64,000 nucleotides of DNA, taken from positions 4,209,001-4,273,000 of the forward strand of contig NC_069098.1 in the NCBI RefSeq assembly GCF_947172395.1, written 5' to 3'. Positions 53,701-63,376 of the stretch are shown here, in pieces (positions within the stretch are counted from its first letter, which is position 1; the number at the start of each line of letters is the position of its first letter). This DNA is from Bicyclus anynana (taxonomy: Eukaryota; Arthropoda; Insecta; Lepidoptera; Nymphalidae). The position numbers and the translations under genes are program-made. The notes beneath the pieces are model-generated. The model made no database searches and was not told the origin of the DNA. It saw nothing but the letters and a program-made list of their open reading frames with translations.

Positions 53701-56700
53701 CCGACTTCCCAAAGCAGAGGATTTTAACAGGACTCGGATCCAGGACCTCGTTAACCACTGGATCAATGAGACATTTAGCAAATTTGAATAACCTACATAA
53801 TGGATGGATTGACTGACTTACTCACATATTATTATCAACGCACAGACATAACTTCTGTAACAAAATCAAAATCAAAAAATCATTTGTTTCAAGTAGGCTC
53901 AGTTTACAAGCACTTTTGACACGTCAGTTACAATCTGTGACAATCTGTGAAAATCTGTCACAATCTGTGAATAGTATAGTTTCCATTTTCATATACTCGT
54001 AGACTTTCACTTGGAAAGAATTCTTGGCAACTCTTTTTAACTTTATACAGTGGATATACTGTTTTCTGGACGGCTTTGGTGTGTGTTTTGGTTCAAGCAC
54101 TGATAAACTTTTCTTTTCAGGCTTCCACTGAAAACCAGCTGCTGCTTTATGTTGAGTGCGCTTTACTTTTTTTTTAAGTTACTGACAAAATAAAAATATT
54201 TTTCTTCATTTCTTTCTTTTTTATTTTTTTTAAACGATTCTCTTTGCGACAGTACTTATCTGCCAACATCATGTGTTCTAAACTCGGAAGGGTATGGGTG
54301 ATGTAATGATTGGCGCGGGTAATCAAGTATGCAGTTGCAGTAATACTTACAACACATTATATAGTCTATCTCTAAGAGCTATAATAACGATAATATTGAT
54401 AATTTTGCTTTGAAGTGGATATTTTATGATAGAGTCTGTGCTTACGTCATTTATCTATTTAAATTGACGTATGGATTATACTTTTTTACACTGAGAAAGT
54501 TAAAATCATCTATTGATCAGTTAAGTGAACTCTATAAATTAAATAATGCTAATGCAAATTGACTTCAAGTCAGAATGCTAATGACTTGAAGTCAATTTGA
54601 AGTGCATGCTGGATATTTCACTACGAGTTAATGCGAATAGTGTAGACGCAATTGTCGTAAATAAACATGACGTAAGAACAGGCACATTAAAATCAATGAT
54701 TCTTCTATAACCGTAACAAAAATGATCTATATATAGGTAGGTACATATATATTTCGATGGCCTCCGTAACGCAGTGGTATGCGCGGTGGATTTAAGGAGG
54801 TCCTGGGTTCATCTCAGGCTGGGCCGATCGGGTTTTTTAATTAGTCCAGGTCTGGCTGGTAAGCTACAGCCGAGGCTAGTTACCACCCTATCGGCAAAGA
54901 CGTACCGCCAAGCGATCTAGCGTTCCGGTAGATGTCGTGCAGAAACCGAAATTAGTGTTGATTTTCATCAAGTTAGTTTGTCATTTTAGATTGCATCATC
55001 ACTTACCATTAGGTGGGATTGTAGTCAAGGATTAACTTGTAAAGAAATCAAAAAAATATACATGAACGATAAAATTTGTTTTTTACACGACTCAAGCTAT
55101 GAAAGTAATGGAAGGATGGTAAAGACAAATATAATGAAAAGGATAAGTATTACATCAACATGCAACATACATGAGGTAAATGAAACGTACCAAACACATT
55201 TACTACTACTAAACAACTAACTCACGTGGAATATACTTTAAATAAATTATTGTTTTCTATCTTCCTTGTAAACTAGAACGAGAACTAGCCGCATTATACT
55301 AAGTTTCAGTTCACGATAGTTCAAATACAAAGTATGGAAGCGATCACACAAAGATTACAACAAAACAGTGCAGACTGCAGTACGCCACATCTGGTTGCAG
55401 TTATGAAAACAAATAAAACGTAAGCTTGCGGTTTAGATCTGGCTTCATATTTCATTTCCTACGTTTAATTTGGTGGCAAACTATAGAAACTTAGTTTATA
55501 ACTTGCTAGCTAGCTAAAAATATTGCTGCACGTTTTGTAGACTTTAATACGCGATAAAACCGCAAAGTTTGCTCTGGCCAAACATCCGCAATGGAGGCCA
55601 CGAATTCCGTACGTTTAGAATTTCATACATTTCGAAACATAGTGTCAGCATTTTCAGAAACTAGAAAAACTCCCTTTGGGAATTTCTCTGTCTCTATTAC
55701 AAACTTAGTTAAGCTATGTTAGGAGTATCTCTGCGTGATCGAATCAGAAATGAGGAAATCCGCAGAAGAACCAAAGTCACCGACATAGCTCAACGAGTTG
55801 CGAAGCTGAAGTGGCAATGGGCGGGGCACATAGTTCGAAGAGCCGATGGACGTTGGGGTCCCAAAGTGCTGGAATGGCGACCCCGCACTAGTAAGCGCAG
55901 TGTTGGCCGACCCCCCACCAGGTGGACCGACGACATCAAGCGAGTCGCAGGGATTCGCTGGATGCAGGCGGCTCAGTATCGTGATGTTTGGAAGTCCCTA
56001 CAAAAGGCCTATGTCCTGCAGTGGACGTCCATCGGCTGATATGATGATGATGATGATGATTACAAACTACCCACTCACTTACACTGCAACCGTTGCAGAA
56101 ATGTTCAGAAGATTCATTTCAAATGAATTTTATTTTAAGTTCTATTTGTAATTATTTTTTTTTAATAATTTTTTCGACATCTACAAGCAATCATTAATTT
56201 GTGATTGTTTGTTAAACATTACATTATTAACAGAAATGTGTGGAATAACATACGAAACATATCTGCAAACAGGTCGTCTTCAAGATAATTAGAAATCACA
56301 GAAAATATAGGAGCAGTATCAAAATCACTAAGAGAAACTTATCTAGTTCAGTTCAAAGTTCAAACTTCAAACATATCCCATAGGTTTTCACATAAACGCA
56401 TAATATTACAAGCTTTTATTTGTCAATGTCTTTACATTGACAAATAAAATCTTGTAATATTATGCGTTAAAGGTAACCTAAAGTCGTACCAAGGCGTAAG
56501 TAGGTTAAGTTTTACAGTATTTCCTAGGGTTGTACTTTGTTAATTGTTTTGAGACGCGCAATTATTGATTATCCATAGTGATATTTACATACCTGAACTC
56601 GTAAACTTTTGAGGGCAGGAAACTTGGCTAGCCTGTCGACTTCATCCCACGTCGCGAGCCCGGTGTTGTTCAAGTTGAGAAACCGCAGGTGCCTGGGGAA

Positions 56701-59004
56701 ACAAAAGGAATTAAGCATTATGGTACGTGTCCACATACTCCATCGTACGTAATGGACGCATTGCATCAAACCGATCGTAGTAGTCTCTGTATATAATGCC
56801 ATGCAAATACGTCCACTGATACGCACCGTATAGATCGCGGACGTAGGTACGATGCGGATATGTGGACGCGTACCATTATAATGCGTAGTTAGAAACACGC
56901 GGGTTCACTGGGTCAATGGTGATTATGAAATACTATTTGACGCGCGCTGATAAATATGGCATTGAAAGTTAGTGATAATGCCCGCGGAAGAGAAAAAATT
57001 AGCTCGATAACACCGTATTGCGTTTTTGGAAGCATAATATTATCTTGTAAACAGAATACGTAGCCATATATAACATAGATATGCATTTAAGTTACACTGA
57101 TGATAGAAGTAAAGGATACAAAAAAATATCATAAATAGCCTTAATAATGGTACAAAAAGAGGGTAAATGAGAAGCTTTTTTAGACAATCTTAATCGACAA
57201 GAGACGCTAAAAGAGCTCAGCTTTCTCTCGTCTGATTCAATGTTTGAAAATTACATAAATTCATGTCAGCGGAAATTGCAATACATACTACGCAATCACT
57301 GACAAAATGCATCACGTGGTAGCTACGCAATAGAAAATAGAGCTAATTGACATTTCACATAAACTTCAAGGCATCTTTGATTCAATGACCGGCCAATAAC
57401 ATACGAAATCAAAGTACTCACGGAAAAGCGTCGTGACTCTTCTTTTTCCCATTGCCGTCATCACATTTGTCACACGGGTCTGGCGCCAACGTCGTTAAGG
57501 TACAGTCGTTCACCAAAAGGGTATCTAGGTTGGGGAAAGCGTAGCCCAATTTGGAAATCTCCCACCAATTACTGATAGGATTTCCGGAAAAGTGGAGTTG
57601 CCTCAACTGCTCGTGAACTGGTTCAGTCTCTGTGTTGAGGCGCGAGCAGCTTTCGCAGATGTCCTTCTCATTGACATCCTTCCCGGTTAGATTGACGTAG
57701 GAGTACTCGTTGAGACTCAGGTGCAACTCTTCAAGAGCTGGCAGAGCCTTGAGTAAACCAAGCACGCTCGGCCATCCGACGTAGGTTGAGTTTAACACGA
57801 GATGACTCAAGCTATCCCATCGTGGATGGAGTGCTTGCGCTGCCTGGATTTGTGCAGACAGCCGGTTGAAGCTTAGGTTTAAAAATCTGACCCGCGGCGT
57901 TTGCTCCAGTACAGCGAATATCTGAAGACAATAGATAATTGTTTATTATGTAAATGGATGTGGCAATTCCAATGCGGAAATGTTTAGCTGACAATAAAAT
58001 TGCATAATTGGATGGAAGTGTTTGTATTATGAATGTATATACTATAGTGACAAACATTATTATTATTGTTAAATGTTGAATTGACCGACATTTTACCTTG
58101 TTCAGAATTAATATAATATGTTTAGAGTATCTCTGCCTGATCGAATCAGATATGAGGAGATCCGTAAAAGGATCTGCAGTGGAATATACGGGGCGCATGG
58201 TTTGAAGAGCTGATGCACGTCGGTTCTCAGTTGCTGGAAGGCGACCCCGCACCGTAAAGCACGGATTTGGTCGACCCCCTCTAGATGGACTGACATTATA
58301 CCTGTCGCAATGAGGTATTGACCACAGGCGGCGCAGATTCGTTGTGTATGAAAGTCTCTACAAAAGGCCTACCTTTAAATACTATAAATACTATAGTGGG
58401 CGTCTATCACGGCCTCCGTGGCGCAGTGGTAAGCGCGGTCGATTTACAAGGCGGAGGTCCTGAGTTCGTCCCCCGATTGAGGTTTTCTCAATTGGTCCAG
58501 GTCTGGCTGTAGGGAGGCTTCGGCCCTGGCTAGTTACCAGTTACCACCCTACCGACAAAGACGTACAACGCCAAGCAATTTAGCGTTCCAATACGATGTC
58601 GTGTGGAACCGAAAGGGGTTTTGATTTTCATTTCTCCTCCTAGCAAGTTAGCTCGCTTCAATCTTGGATTGCATCATCACTTACCATCAGGTGAGATTGC
58701 ATAAAAAAATCAACTCATACGATGATGATAAATAATTCAACAATTTAGTTAAACGTACCTCCTTCCAATCACTAAGCTTATTGTTGGCAAGATCCAGCTC
58801 TACAACGTCGGCACACTTATCAGCTAAAGTGTTCGCGTCCCCCGCACAGTCAATATCACAGTCGTTAAGCACCAACAGTGTAGGCACGCTAAGTCTGGGC
58901 GACCGCTTGGGCACGAAGATCGCCACCGGTATGTCGTCTATAGCTGGGTTAACTTCCCCTTTCGCGCCGTACTTGCGTTCCAGCGCTTCTAAGAGCGACG
59001 GCAT
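32658..59004 (-). CDS. TBCEL: Tubulin-specific chaperone cofactor E-like protein (TBCEL), 7 coding exons
   Basis: TBCEL is a cytosolic relative of tubulin chaperone E that lacks the CAP-Gly domain; in vertebrates it destabilises tubulin. Coding exons in reading order: 59004-58759, 57921-57422, 56692-56593, 36498-36314, 34530-34399, 33613-33511, 32777-32658. All joins keep phase and give 461 residues (human about 424). Residues about 39-80 (VPTLLVLNDCDIDCAGD, VVELDLANNKLSDW) match the start of the human leucine-rich repeats. Repeats run to about 280. A linker with RLPHVRTLNGG and ERAFIRYYME follows. A ubiquitin-like domain fills about 365-455 (VSDLKTRLERLAGFPASKM, GPEEMRYPTKQLYSYNIRSG). There is no CAP-Gly domain, which separates it from TBCE. 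The insert around CDKCDDGNGKKK makes it longer than the human protein. One intron, 36499-56592, is 20.1 kb. Confidence 0.94.
33205..33345 (+). mobile_element. LINE tail fragment in the last TBCEL intron
   Basis: The stretch with GCGAGCGCAGAAGCATCGCC recurs reversed at 36585-36665. Translated it gives GPQQRRRGILRAQKHRLMGL, then stop, suggesting a shared retrotransposon end. Not firmly classified. Confidence 0.4.
33511..33613 (-). CDS. TBCEL: TBCEL coding exon 6: ubiquitin-like domain
   Basis: It codes for TVSDLKTRLERLAGFPASKM, then RLFYVDQDLRDAPQ, matching human TVAELKKQLKTLVQLPTSNM. The donor is CAG|GTCTGT. Reading through it gives a short tail and a stop at 33442-33444, a possible intron-retention end. 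Confidence 0.9.
33803..33997 (-). mobile_element. Helitron-like short repeat
   Basis: Reverse-oriented copy of the 4709 family, from CTAGCTGACGCCGCGCGG to ATAATATTAGTATAGAT, in the TBCEL intron between exons 5 and 6. Confidence 0.75.
34399..34530 (-). CDS. TBCEL: TBCEL coding exon 5: start of the ubiquitin-like domain
   Basis: It codes for RYWELLGVHGKLDPLVSVDL and then RPEKRVQITFTCGE, matching the human [20 protein letters not shown]. The donor is AG|GTACAG. Confidence 0.92.
34765..34975 (-). mobile_element. Helitron-like fragment followed by a SINE head fragment
   Basis: Positions 34765-34860 belong to the CTAGCGGACGCC family. Positions 34886-34972 are the reversed head of the second SINE family. 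In the TBCEL intron between exons 4 and 5. Confidence 0.55.
34976..36313 (-). other. TBCEL intron, AT-rich, no gene seen
   Basis: Poly-A/T tracts and short chance ORFs. No clear repeat family. Confidence 0.4.
36314..36498 (-). CDS. TBCEL: TBCEL coding exon 4: linker after the LRRs
   Basis: It codes for GWPLWDRLESTEHERRLLLV, ARLPHVRTLNGGGAVPPEE and ERAFIRYYMEKPES, matching the human RRKLVIARLPSVSKLNG and ERFFIRYYVD. It is strongly GC-rich, so several overlapping frames here are open by chance. Confidence 0.93.
37134..37265. mobile_element. MITE with perfect 19-bp inverted repeats
   Basis: Ends ACAGTGGAATTCATAGACG and exact reverse complement, 132 bp in all. The interior has a weaker inverted arrangement (GTGTCGAATTT, AATTTGACAC). 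Confidence 0.85.
38285..38560 (+). repeat. Interspersed repeat, four copies
   Basis: The segment with CGAAAGTTATTT, AATAAATAATA and GTGCATGTGTGCTCTCAGTG recurs at 61380-61625 (plus), about 37480-37735 (minus) and, shorter, 23880-24000 (plus). Family unknown to me. Confidence 0.55.
39282..39567 (-). mobile_element. Second SINE family, long copy
   Basis: Reverse copy ending in the tRNA-like head (CTGGGCTATGACGGCT). Same structure as 23251-23551. Confidence 0.8.
41018..41348 (-). mobile_element. tRNA-derived SINE
   Basis: Reverse copy of the 5605 family, complete to its head (GCGCCTCGGAGGCC). The B box is altered (GGGATTTAACCC in this orientation). Confidence 0.78.
44260..44550 (+). mobile_element. 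5'-truncated LINE with target duplication, inside a Helitron-like repeat
   Basis: CCTATATGTTA flanks it on both sides (44260-44270, 44540-44550). The insert reads YEDAHETPMHILCNCPALIH, then LLLYLAATSIGGEI and a stop, like the C-terminal Cys/His end of R1- or jockey-type retrotransposons. It ends in a GAA run. The surrounding 44185-44655 belongs to the CTAGCGGACGCC family. Confidence 0.8.
45313..45592 (-). mobile_element. tRNA-derived SINE
   Basis: Reverse copy of the 5605 family with complete head (CACTGCGCCACGGAGGCC) and B box (GGGATCGAACCC). Confidence 0.85.
45868..46071 (+). mobile_element. Helitron-like short repeat
   Basis: From ACACTAATATTATAAAGCTG to CGGCGTCAGCTAGT; full-length member of the 4709 family. 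Confidence 0.78.
46650..46828 (+). mobile_element. Helitron-like repeat, second subfamily
   Basis: It starts around AGAGGTAAAGTTTCTGAGG and ends GCTAGT. Relatives, variably decayed: 59527-59693, 61165-61303 and 62603-62870 (plus); 41770-41895, 47846-47960, 52930-53020 and 61923-62060 (minus). Confidence 0.6.
46937..47082 (+). repeat. Two-copy direct repeat, about 81-bp spacing
   Basis: TATGGATACG, then AATATCCCATTC and ACTTTCCACGAC, occur at 46937 and again at about 47018, with differences in the rest of the unit. Confidence 0.7.
48001..48277 (-). mobile_element. Second SINE family, diverged copy
   Basis: Reverse copy with several small deletions. Head visible as ATCCACTGGGCTATCA. Confidence 0.72.
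48897..49337 (-). CDS. Unrecognised ORF with a 43-residue internal duplication
   Basis: I do not recognise this 146-codon frame. Two 43-residue units (129 bp) follow each other; each reads close to MNHAE-E-EIKL-MHEEV, then WLVSRQFLALH and TTAIL. After them come aromatic and hydrophobic stretches and a likely membrane segment (SPVSLLSCILLALIII). Units differ at several codons, mostly conservatively. Upstream of the first ATG the unit loses frame by one base. It sits in the large TBCEL intron, same strand. It may be a chance frame in duplicated DNA, a decayed element or a small gene. Confidence 0.25.
   Translation of the reverse strand: MNHAEHEIKLHMHEEVIDWLVSRQFLALHMSTTAILQYLLVGPMNHAEREIKLQMHEEVLNWLVSRQFLALHAITTAILREWFLYPTIWIKHLSIFWEVKIFMIGFIIKLLGYQAEFRNDPTRVQLSPVSLLSCILLALIIIRRWR
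49581..49850 (-). mobile_element. Second SINE family, long copy
   Basis: Reverse copy close to those at 23251 and 39282, lacking part of the GTCCACCACGCTGGCCCAAT segment. Confidence 0.8.
49995..50165. mobile_element. Relative of the MITE at 657
   Basis: It starts TGTAGCCAAATGGCAGGACG and shares ATGTATGGGAATGACA. The right end is decayed. Confidence 0.5.
50331..50386. repeat. Near-perfect palindrome, 26-bp arms
   Basis: Arms 50331-50356 and 50361-50386 with one mismatch and a 4-base loop. Confidence 0.88.
50711..51000 (-). mobile_element. tRNA-derived SINE
   Basis: Reverse copy of the 5605 family ending in CTGCACCGTGGAGGCC, with B box GGGATCGAACCC. Confidence 0.83.
52740..53352 (+). repeat. 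Pair of diverged direct repeats
   Basis: About 150-170 bases from 52750 (CCACGTTGCGCAAACGCCGC, TTCCCGAGGGACGTCACG) recur from 53208. The spacer contains a decayed Helitron-like piece. Family unknown. Confidence 0.6.
53926..53970 (+). repeat. Short minisatellite
   Basis: CAATCTGTGA and variants repeat four times. Confidence 0.75.
54555..54599. repeat. Perfect palindrome, 18-bp arms
   Basis: CAAATTGACTTCAAGTCA at 54555-54572 and its exact complement at 54582-54599. Confidence 0.85.
54757..55050 (+). mobile_element. tRNA-derived SINE
   Basis: Copy of the 5605 family with small deletions in the head; A-rich tail present. Confidence 0.78.
55696..56068 (+). mobile_element. 5'-truncated LINE with target duplication and intact terminal ORF
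   Basis: ATTACAAACT flanks the insert at 55696-55705 and 56059-56068. The insert ends in an ATG/GAT repeat tail. It codes without interruption for the last 107 residues of a retrotransposon polymerase (EIRRRTKVTDIAQRVAKLKW, GHIVRRADGRWGPKVLEW, GRPPTRWTDDIKRVAG). The intact frame and clean duplication suggest a young insertion. Confidence 0.87.
56395..56468. repeat. Near-perfect palindrome, 34-bp arms
   Basis: Arms 56395-56428 and 56435-56468, one mismatch, 6-base loop (TCTTTA). About 125 bases from TBCEL exon 3, inside the large intron. Confidence 0.9.
56593..56692 (-). CDS. TBCEL: TBCEL coding exon 3: LRR
   Basis: After a tttccccag acceptor it codes for LRFLNLNNTGLATWDEVDRL and FPALKSLRVQ, equivalent to [20 protein letters not shown] in human TBCEL. 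It ends CAG|GTATGT, phase 0. The 20-kb intron follows. Confidence 0.93.
57422..57921 (-). CDS. TBCEL: TBCEL coding exon 2: LRR core
   Basis: After a ctattgtcttcag acceptor it codes for IFAVLEQTPRVRFLNLSFNR, LSHLVLNSTYVGW, LEELHLSLNEYS, LRQLHFSGNPISNW and FPNLDTLLVNDC, that is five LRR-type strands. It ends CC|GTGAGT. A cysteine-containing, lysine-rich insertion (CDKCDDGNGKKK) near its end is not in the human protein. Confidence 0.93.
58105..58395 (+). mobile_element. Decayed LINE 3' fragment
   Basis: Diverged, gapped copy of the 55706 LINE tail (GTATCTCTGCCTGATCGAAT, then CTCTACAAAAGGCCT). In the TBCEL intron between exons 1 and 2. Confidence 0.65.
58410..58695 (+). mobile_element. tRNA-derived SINE
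   Basis: Copy of the 5605 family with head GGCCTCCGTGGCGCAGTGGT; the B box is damaged (GTTCGTCCCCC). Confidence 0.8.
58759..59004 (-). CDS. TBCEL: TBCEL coding exon 1: start and first LRR
   Basis: ATG at 59004 begins MPSLLEALERKYGAKGEV. The exon ends WKE|GTACGT, phase 0. Six bases before the ATG is a good acceptor (tttgtcgacag on the minus strand), so a non-coding 5' exon probably lies at higher coordinates; I could not place it. Confidence 0.9.
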
Positions 59005-59104
59005 GTTTACCTGTCGACAAACAAGAACATTTTAGTTTGTTGTTGTAGTAAATTTGTTTTCCGGCAAGCGCATTGTTGGTAGACTCCAAGTTGTGTGGAA
59101 TCTA

Positions 59105-59274
59105 TAGGTACTAATATTATAAAGCTGAAGAGTTTGTTTGTTTGATTGAACGCGCTAATCTCAGGAAGGTCCTAATTGAAAAATTCTTTCAGATGTTAAA
59201 TAGCCTATATATTATCCCCGTATTCCTACGGGAACGGGAACCACGTGGGTGCAACCGCGCGGCGTCAGCTAGTT
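59105..59274 (+). mobile_element. Helitron-like short repeat
   Basis: Member of the 4709 family with internal deletions, upstream of the TBCEL start. A trace of LINE tail follows (about 59300-59395, plus) and a minus-strand one at 59411-59510. Confidence 0.7.
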
Positions 59275-59693
59275 GTGACATAAAACAGGTTACAGCGTAC
59301 AGGTTGAAGCGGCTCAAGACCAGGGTGTTTGGAAGTCCAAGAGTACAGTCGTGGACGTCCTTTTGCTGATAATGAAATAATGATGATAGTAATAAATTCA
59401 ACGGTATATTGTCATCATGTGGATGGACGTTCACTGCAGGACATAGGCCTTTTGTAGGGACTTCCATACATCACGATACTGAGCCGCCTGCATCCAGCGA
59501 ATACCTGCGTCGAGGATATATTGTAATCTATACTAATATTATAAAGAGGTAAAGTTTGTGGTATTGTAGGAGGTATTCTTTAAAAACAGTTTTTGAAAAT
59601 TTTACCACTAGAAAGCCACATAATTTGCGAGTGTCATAGGCTATGTTTTATGCCCGTATCCTCACGGGAACGGGAACGGCGGGAGTCGGCTAG

Positions 59694-62602
59694 TTGGTAC
59701 TCGTAGAATTATTTATCATATTGTATTGTGATGTAGTTAAATGATGAAATTAGGTAACGATAGCCATTACGAAGGTTATTTCTGTACGTTGATTTCGAAA
59801 TTTTCTCAATTAGTCACGTTTCTTTAATCCTTTTTTACAATATTCCTAAACCTTTCGATGAACGAAATTAACATTATAATATTATTTATTATCATAACAA
59901 GCGGAAATAACGATCAAATGTTCCATAATTTACCAACGCAGTTATAATTTCCTTTCAGAATTATATTGAGCGGAACGAAGTAATGCAATCAAGTGGTTCA
60001 TGTCGATCAAACGAAATTCAATGAAGTGTTGTGTAGTGAGCTATTGCCGGGTTAAGGTACAAGGTCATTTGACAAAAGGCCAGCCCATAACGAATATCAA
60101 GGGTGTTCCCACAGAGGCAATGGCGTAGACAGAAAAGTCAATAGACAAATTATTGACGTGCTGTTGTAGGTCAAATGATATACAATAACAAAACACTGAA
60201 CCATAGTTCACCAATACAGCAATATTTAAAAATTGCAGCAAGCTGATGCTGCAATTTCGTGCTCGCAATACGTTTATCTTGTTTGAACTATCGTTATGCC
60301 TAAAAACGCCATGAAGACAAATATTGAATCATCTAATTGCCTAGTCTTATTCTTTTTCAGAACCAACGCATATGAGTATGTAAAACAATATATGTGTGTT
60401 GTGTCCGTATAGAATGCTTAGCCTTCATTCGCACGAGAGTTTTTTTAATGGACGTTAAAAAAAGCGTTTAAATACAACAAATGCATTCCTAATAGTCCAG
60501 TAATTTTAGGCTGAAATGTCTAAAATTACTGGACTATTGGAAATGCAGACTAATTTTACAGAAAAAACTTCAAGGTACATGTTTTGTAGACAATTTTACG
60601 AGTAACAATTTTTATAATTACCTATATTGACCTCCGAGCATTAGGTCGCGACATATTTTCGAAAAACTGATTTTGGTGACCTTTTGACGTTTGTAACTAT
60701 TTTAGCCGGCACGATATCGATGTCCATTTTTCACATTTTCATAATAACACCGTATTAAAGGTGTAGGTATACAAAAATTCAGCTCAGTAGTAATTTTTCT
60801 CCAGATAAAACCTAATCCAGTAAGATTACTAGGATATGTAATGGATATGATGAGCAGTGTTGCATTTTCAATTTTGGTCATTGGAAATAGACCTTCATTT
60901 AACTTCACACTATATTTGAAAGCTAATGGTTTTCACAAATTTTGTAATACGAAATTTGTTAGCCTTACTTCACTGCCACAGTTGCTGGTGAAGCAATAAT
61001 TCTGATGGTATTTTAATGATGGTTCCGTAATGATTCCATACTGTCCGATGTCTGTCAGAAGGACCAAATAGCTTCAAACGAAGCTGATTCTACAATATCG
61101 TTGGAAGCTAATTCAATAATGTTTGGGTAGGGTAATAGGTAGGTACGAGTACAATAAATTAATTTAATTATAGGGTTTGTAAAGTTTATGGGTTGTAGGG
61201 GGTATCTATTGAACCGATTTTGAAACATCTTTTACTACTACATTTCATAGTCATAGGCTATATTTTATACCCGTATTCCCACGAGAACGGGAACGTCGAC
61301 TAGTCCGAAAATAAAATATTTTTACTCTGGTAATTTTTTTTATTGTTACCAGCAAAGATTTTATAATAGAGATATGTCACTAGCGCGTCTAAACTGAGGC
61401 GAACAAAAGTGGTAAATTGTCTTAATTTTATCGAGTCGAATAGTAAACAACGAAAGTTATTTCAATAAATAATATCTAAATATTGTATACAATGTCGAAT
61501 TGTGTGTTCAGGAACTGAATCTACGTACAATTAAACACAAAATAGTGCATGTGTGCGCTCAGTGGAGTAGCTAAATTGAGATCACTTTTTGCGGAGATTT
61601 TGTTAGCACGTAACATATCTATAGTATAAAATATCATTGGTTACGAATAAATATCATAATTCGAACTGAATTATGATGAAATGAAACAAAGCCATCAAGA
61701 TACGCGAAATAGGTATCTTCTTATAAGTATAAGTGGCGCACAACCTTGAGGTTTAATAGATATTTCCCCACTAGGGCCGATCTAGATTTCTTAATATGGC
61801 TAATAATGGATTTGCAATAAGAATTTTATTAAACCAAAAGTTTTTCTTTATTTTAATCGATTTTTATTGTTCCGTTAAGTCTGTTTTTATACAGATTTCA
61901 ATGTTTATAATAAACCACCAGCAGAACCTCGCGGTTTCACCCGCGTAGTTCACATTCCCGCGGAAATACGAGGATAAAATATAGCCTATGTTACTCGCTG
62001 ATAATGTAACTCTCTATTGGTGAAAAAATTTGTCGAATCGGTTTAGGCGTGTAAGTGTAACATCCAAATAAATTCACATTCGCATATACATATGTATATT
62101 GGCTAGGAAAATACATAGATCTACATTTTACTATTATTTTTTATTATTTATTTATATTATTATTATTGCTGCAATTTGACAGAATCTAAGTAGTAAGTAT
62201 CTAACTGTTAAATTTCAATTATCAATAAAAAATATTAGCAGACCAAGCAAACGATGTTTTGCCGTATAAAAATTTTGGCGTGGAAAATAAATGTCGGCCG
62301 ATTCTCAGATCCATCCTATATGGACATAAAATTTCATAAAAATCGCTCCAGCCGTTTCGGAGGAGTTTGGTAACAAACGTTTTCTTAGCTATTAGAAAGA
62401 TAAAAGATTGATAAGATTTAGATACAACGATTCTACCAATTTAGCCTACAAAACATTAGAAGGGTTGTTACTTAAATCCATCGAAGGCCGCACCGTGACT
62501 TTGGCAAGGTTATCGTCGCCATTTCGTGTTTAACCACTTTCATATTCATTATTAGATATCATTCTCATTTTAAATCATTTCTTCCTAAAAATCTGGCTAT
62601 TT
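59694..62602. other. Region upstream of TBCEL
   Basis: A hairpin at 60491-60538, a Helitron-like piece at 61165-61303, the repeat at 61380-61625 and another Helitron-like piece at 61923-62060. No gene recognised. The TBCEL promoter and first exon may lie here. Confidence 0.4.
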
Positions 62603-63109
62603 TTATAGTAATATTATAAATAGGTAAAGTTTGTGAGGTTTTCTAGGGGGAGTTTAGTTTCTAAAATCAAACCACACATAACATCTATGTTTCAGATTCC
62701 TTCCTTATGCAATCTTCATGTCAAGTTTAAGGTCGATTTTGTTAATAAGTCTTTATAATACTAAACTTATTTTGAAAATTCTTTTACCACTGTAAAGCCG
62801 CGTTGTTTTTGAGTGTTATAGGCTATATTTTATCCCCATATTCTCATTGGAAAACGGTTACTACTAGGGTGAATCTATACCTGAAAGGTGAAAGGGTATA
62901 TCTACATCTAATATCTATACTTATAATAAAACTGGTCGAATTCTATAGATTTATTCGCAATTTGAGATTTTACTTATACCATTTGTAACAACAAACGTTA
63001 GCGTGGCATAACGGATGACAGCGCCATCTAGAATCTATACTTATAATACGAATTCTGTACATTTTGTACATTGAAGATATTTTGATTTTTTTTGTTGGGA
63101 GGCATTACT

Positions 63110-63376
63110 TATATGTATATATCGATACCGAAGCTAAAAATATTTTCTTTCGATTTTTGTCTGTCTGTCTGTCCGTGTTTTTTTGTTATTCAGACATCAC
63201 GTTGAAACTACTGAATGAATTCTTCAAATTAAACTTGGCACGGTTTGAAACCATAATACGGAGAAGATTAGGATACTTTTTATTGCGAAAATAAAATGAG
63301 AAGGGGGTGAAATAGGGGTTGGAAGTTTAAATTGATTTGATTTCCACGCGGACAAAGTCGCGGGCGTCCGCTAGTT
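63110..63376 (+). mobile_element. Helitron-like fragment ending CGTCCGCTAG
   Basis: It contains GTCTGTCTGTCTGTCCG, GGGGGTGAAATAGGGGTTGG and the end GTCGCGGGCGTCCGCTAGTT, in common with the 11757 and 20807 fragments. Confidence 0.6.

Larger units (their letters stand above)
36499..56592 (-). other. 20-kb TBCEL intron filled with repeats
   Basis: Between exons 3 and 4 of TBCEL. It contains most of the repeats listed from 37134 to 56068. No host exon with recognisable similarity was found on either strand; the only long ORF with structure is at 48897-49337. Confidence 0.7.

Noticed and set aside
57812..58252. A 146-codon minus-strand ORF as a separate gene
   Set aside because: It reads partly across TBCEL exon 2 in the wrong frame and then into a decayed LINE fragment.
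32658..59004. TBCE itself (with CAP-Gly) instead of TBCEL
   Set aside because: The coding start lies directly before the LRRs and no CAP-Gly motif is present. Residue matches at both ends are to TBCEL.
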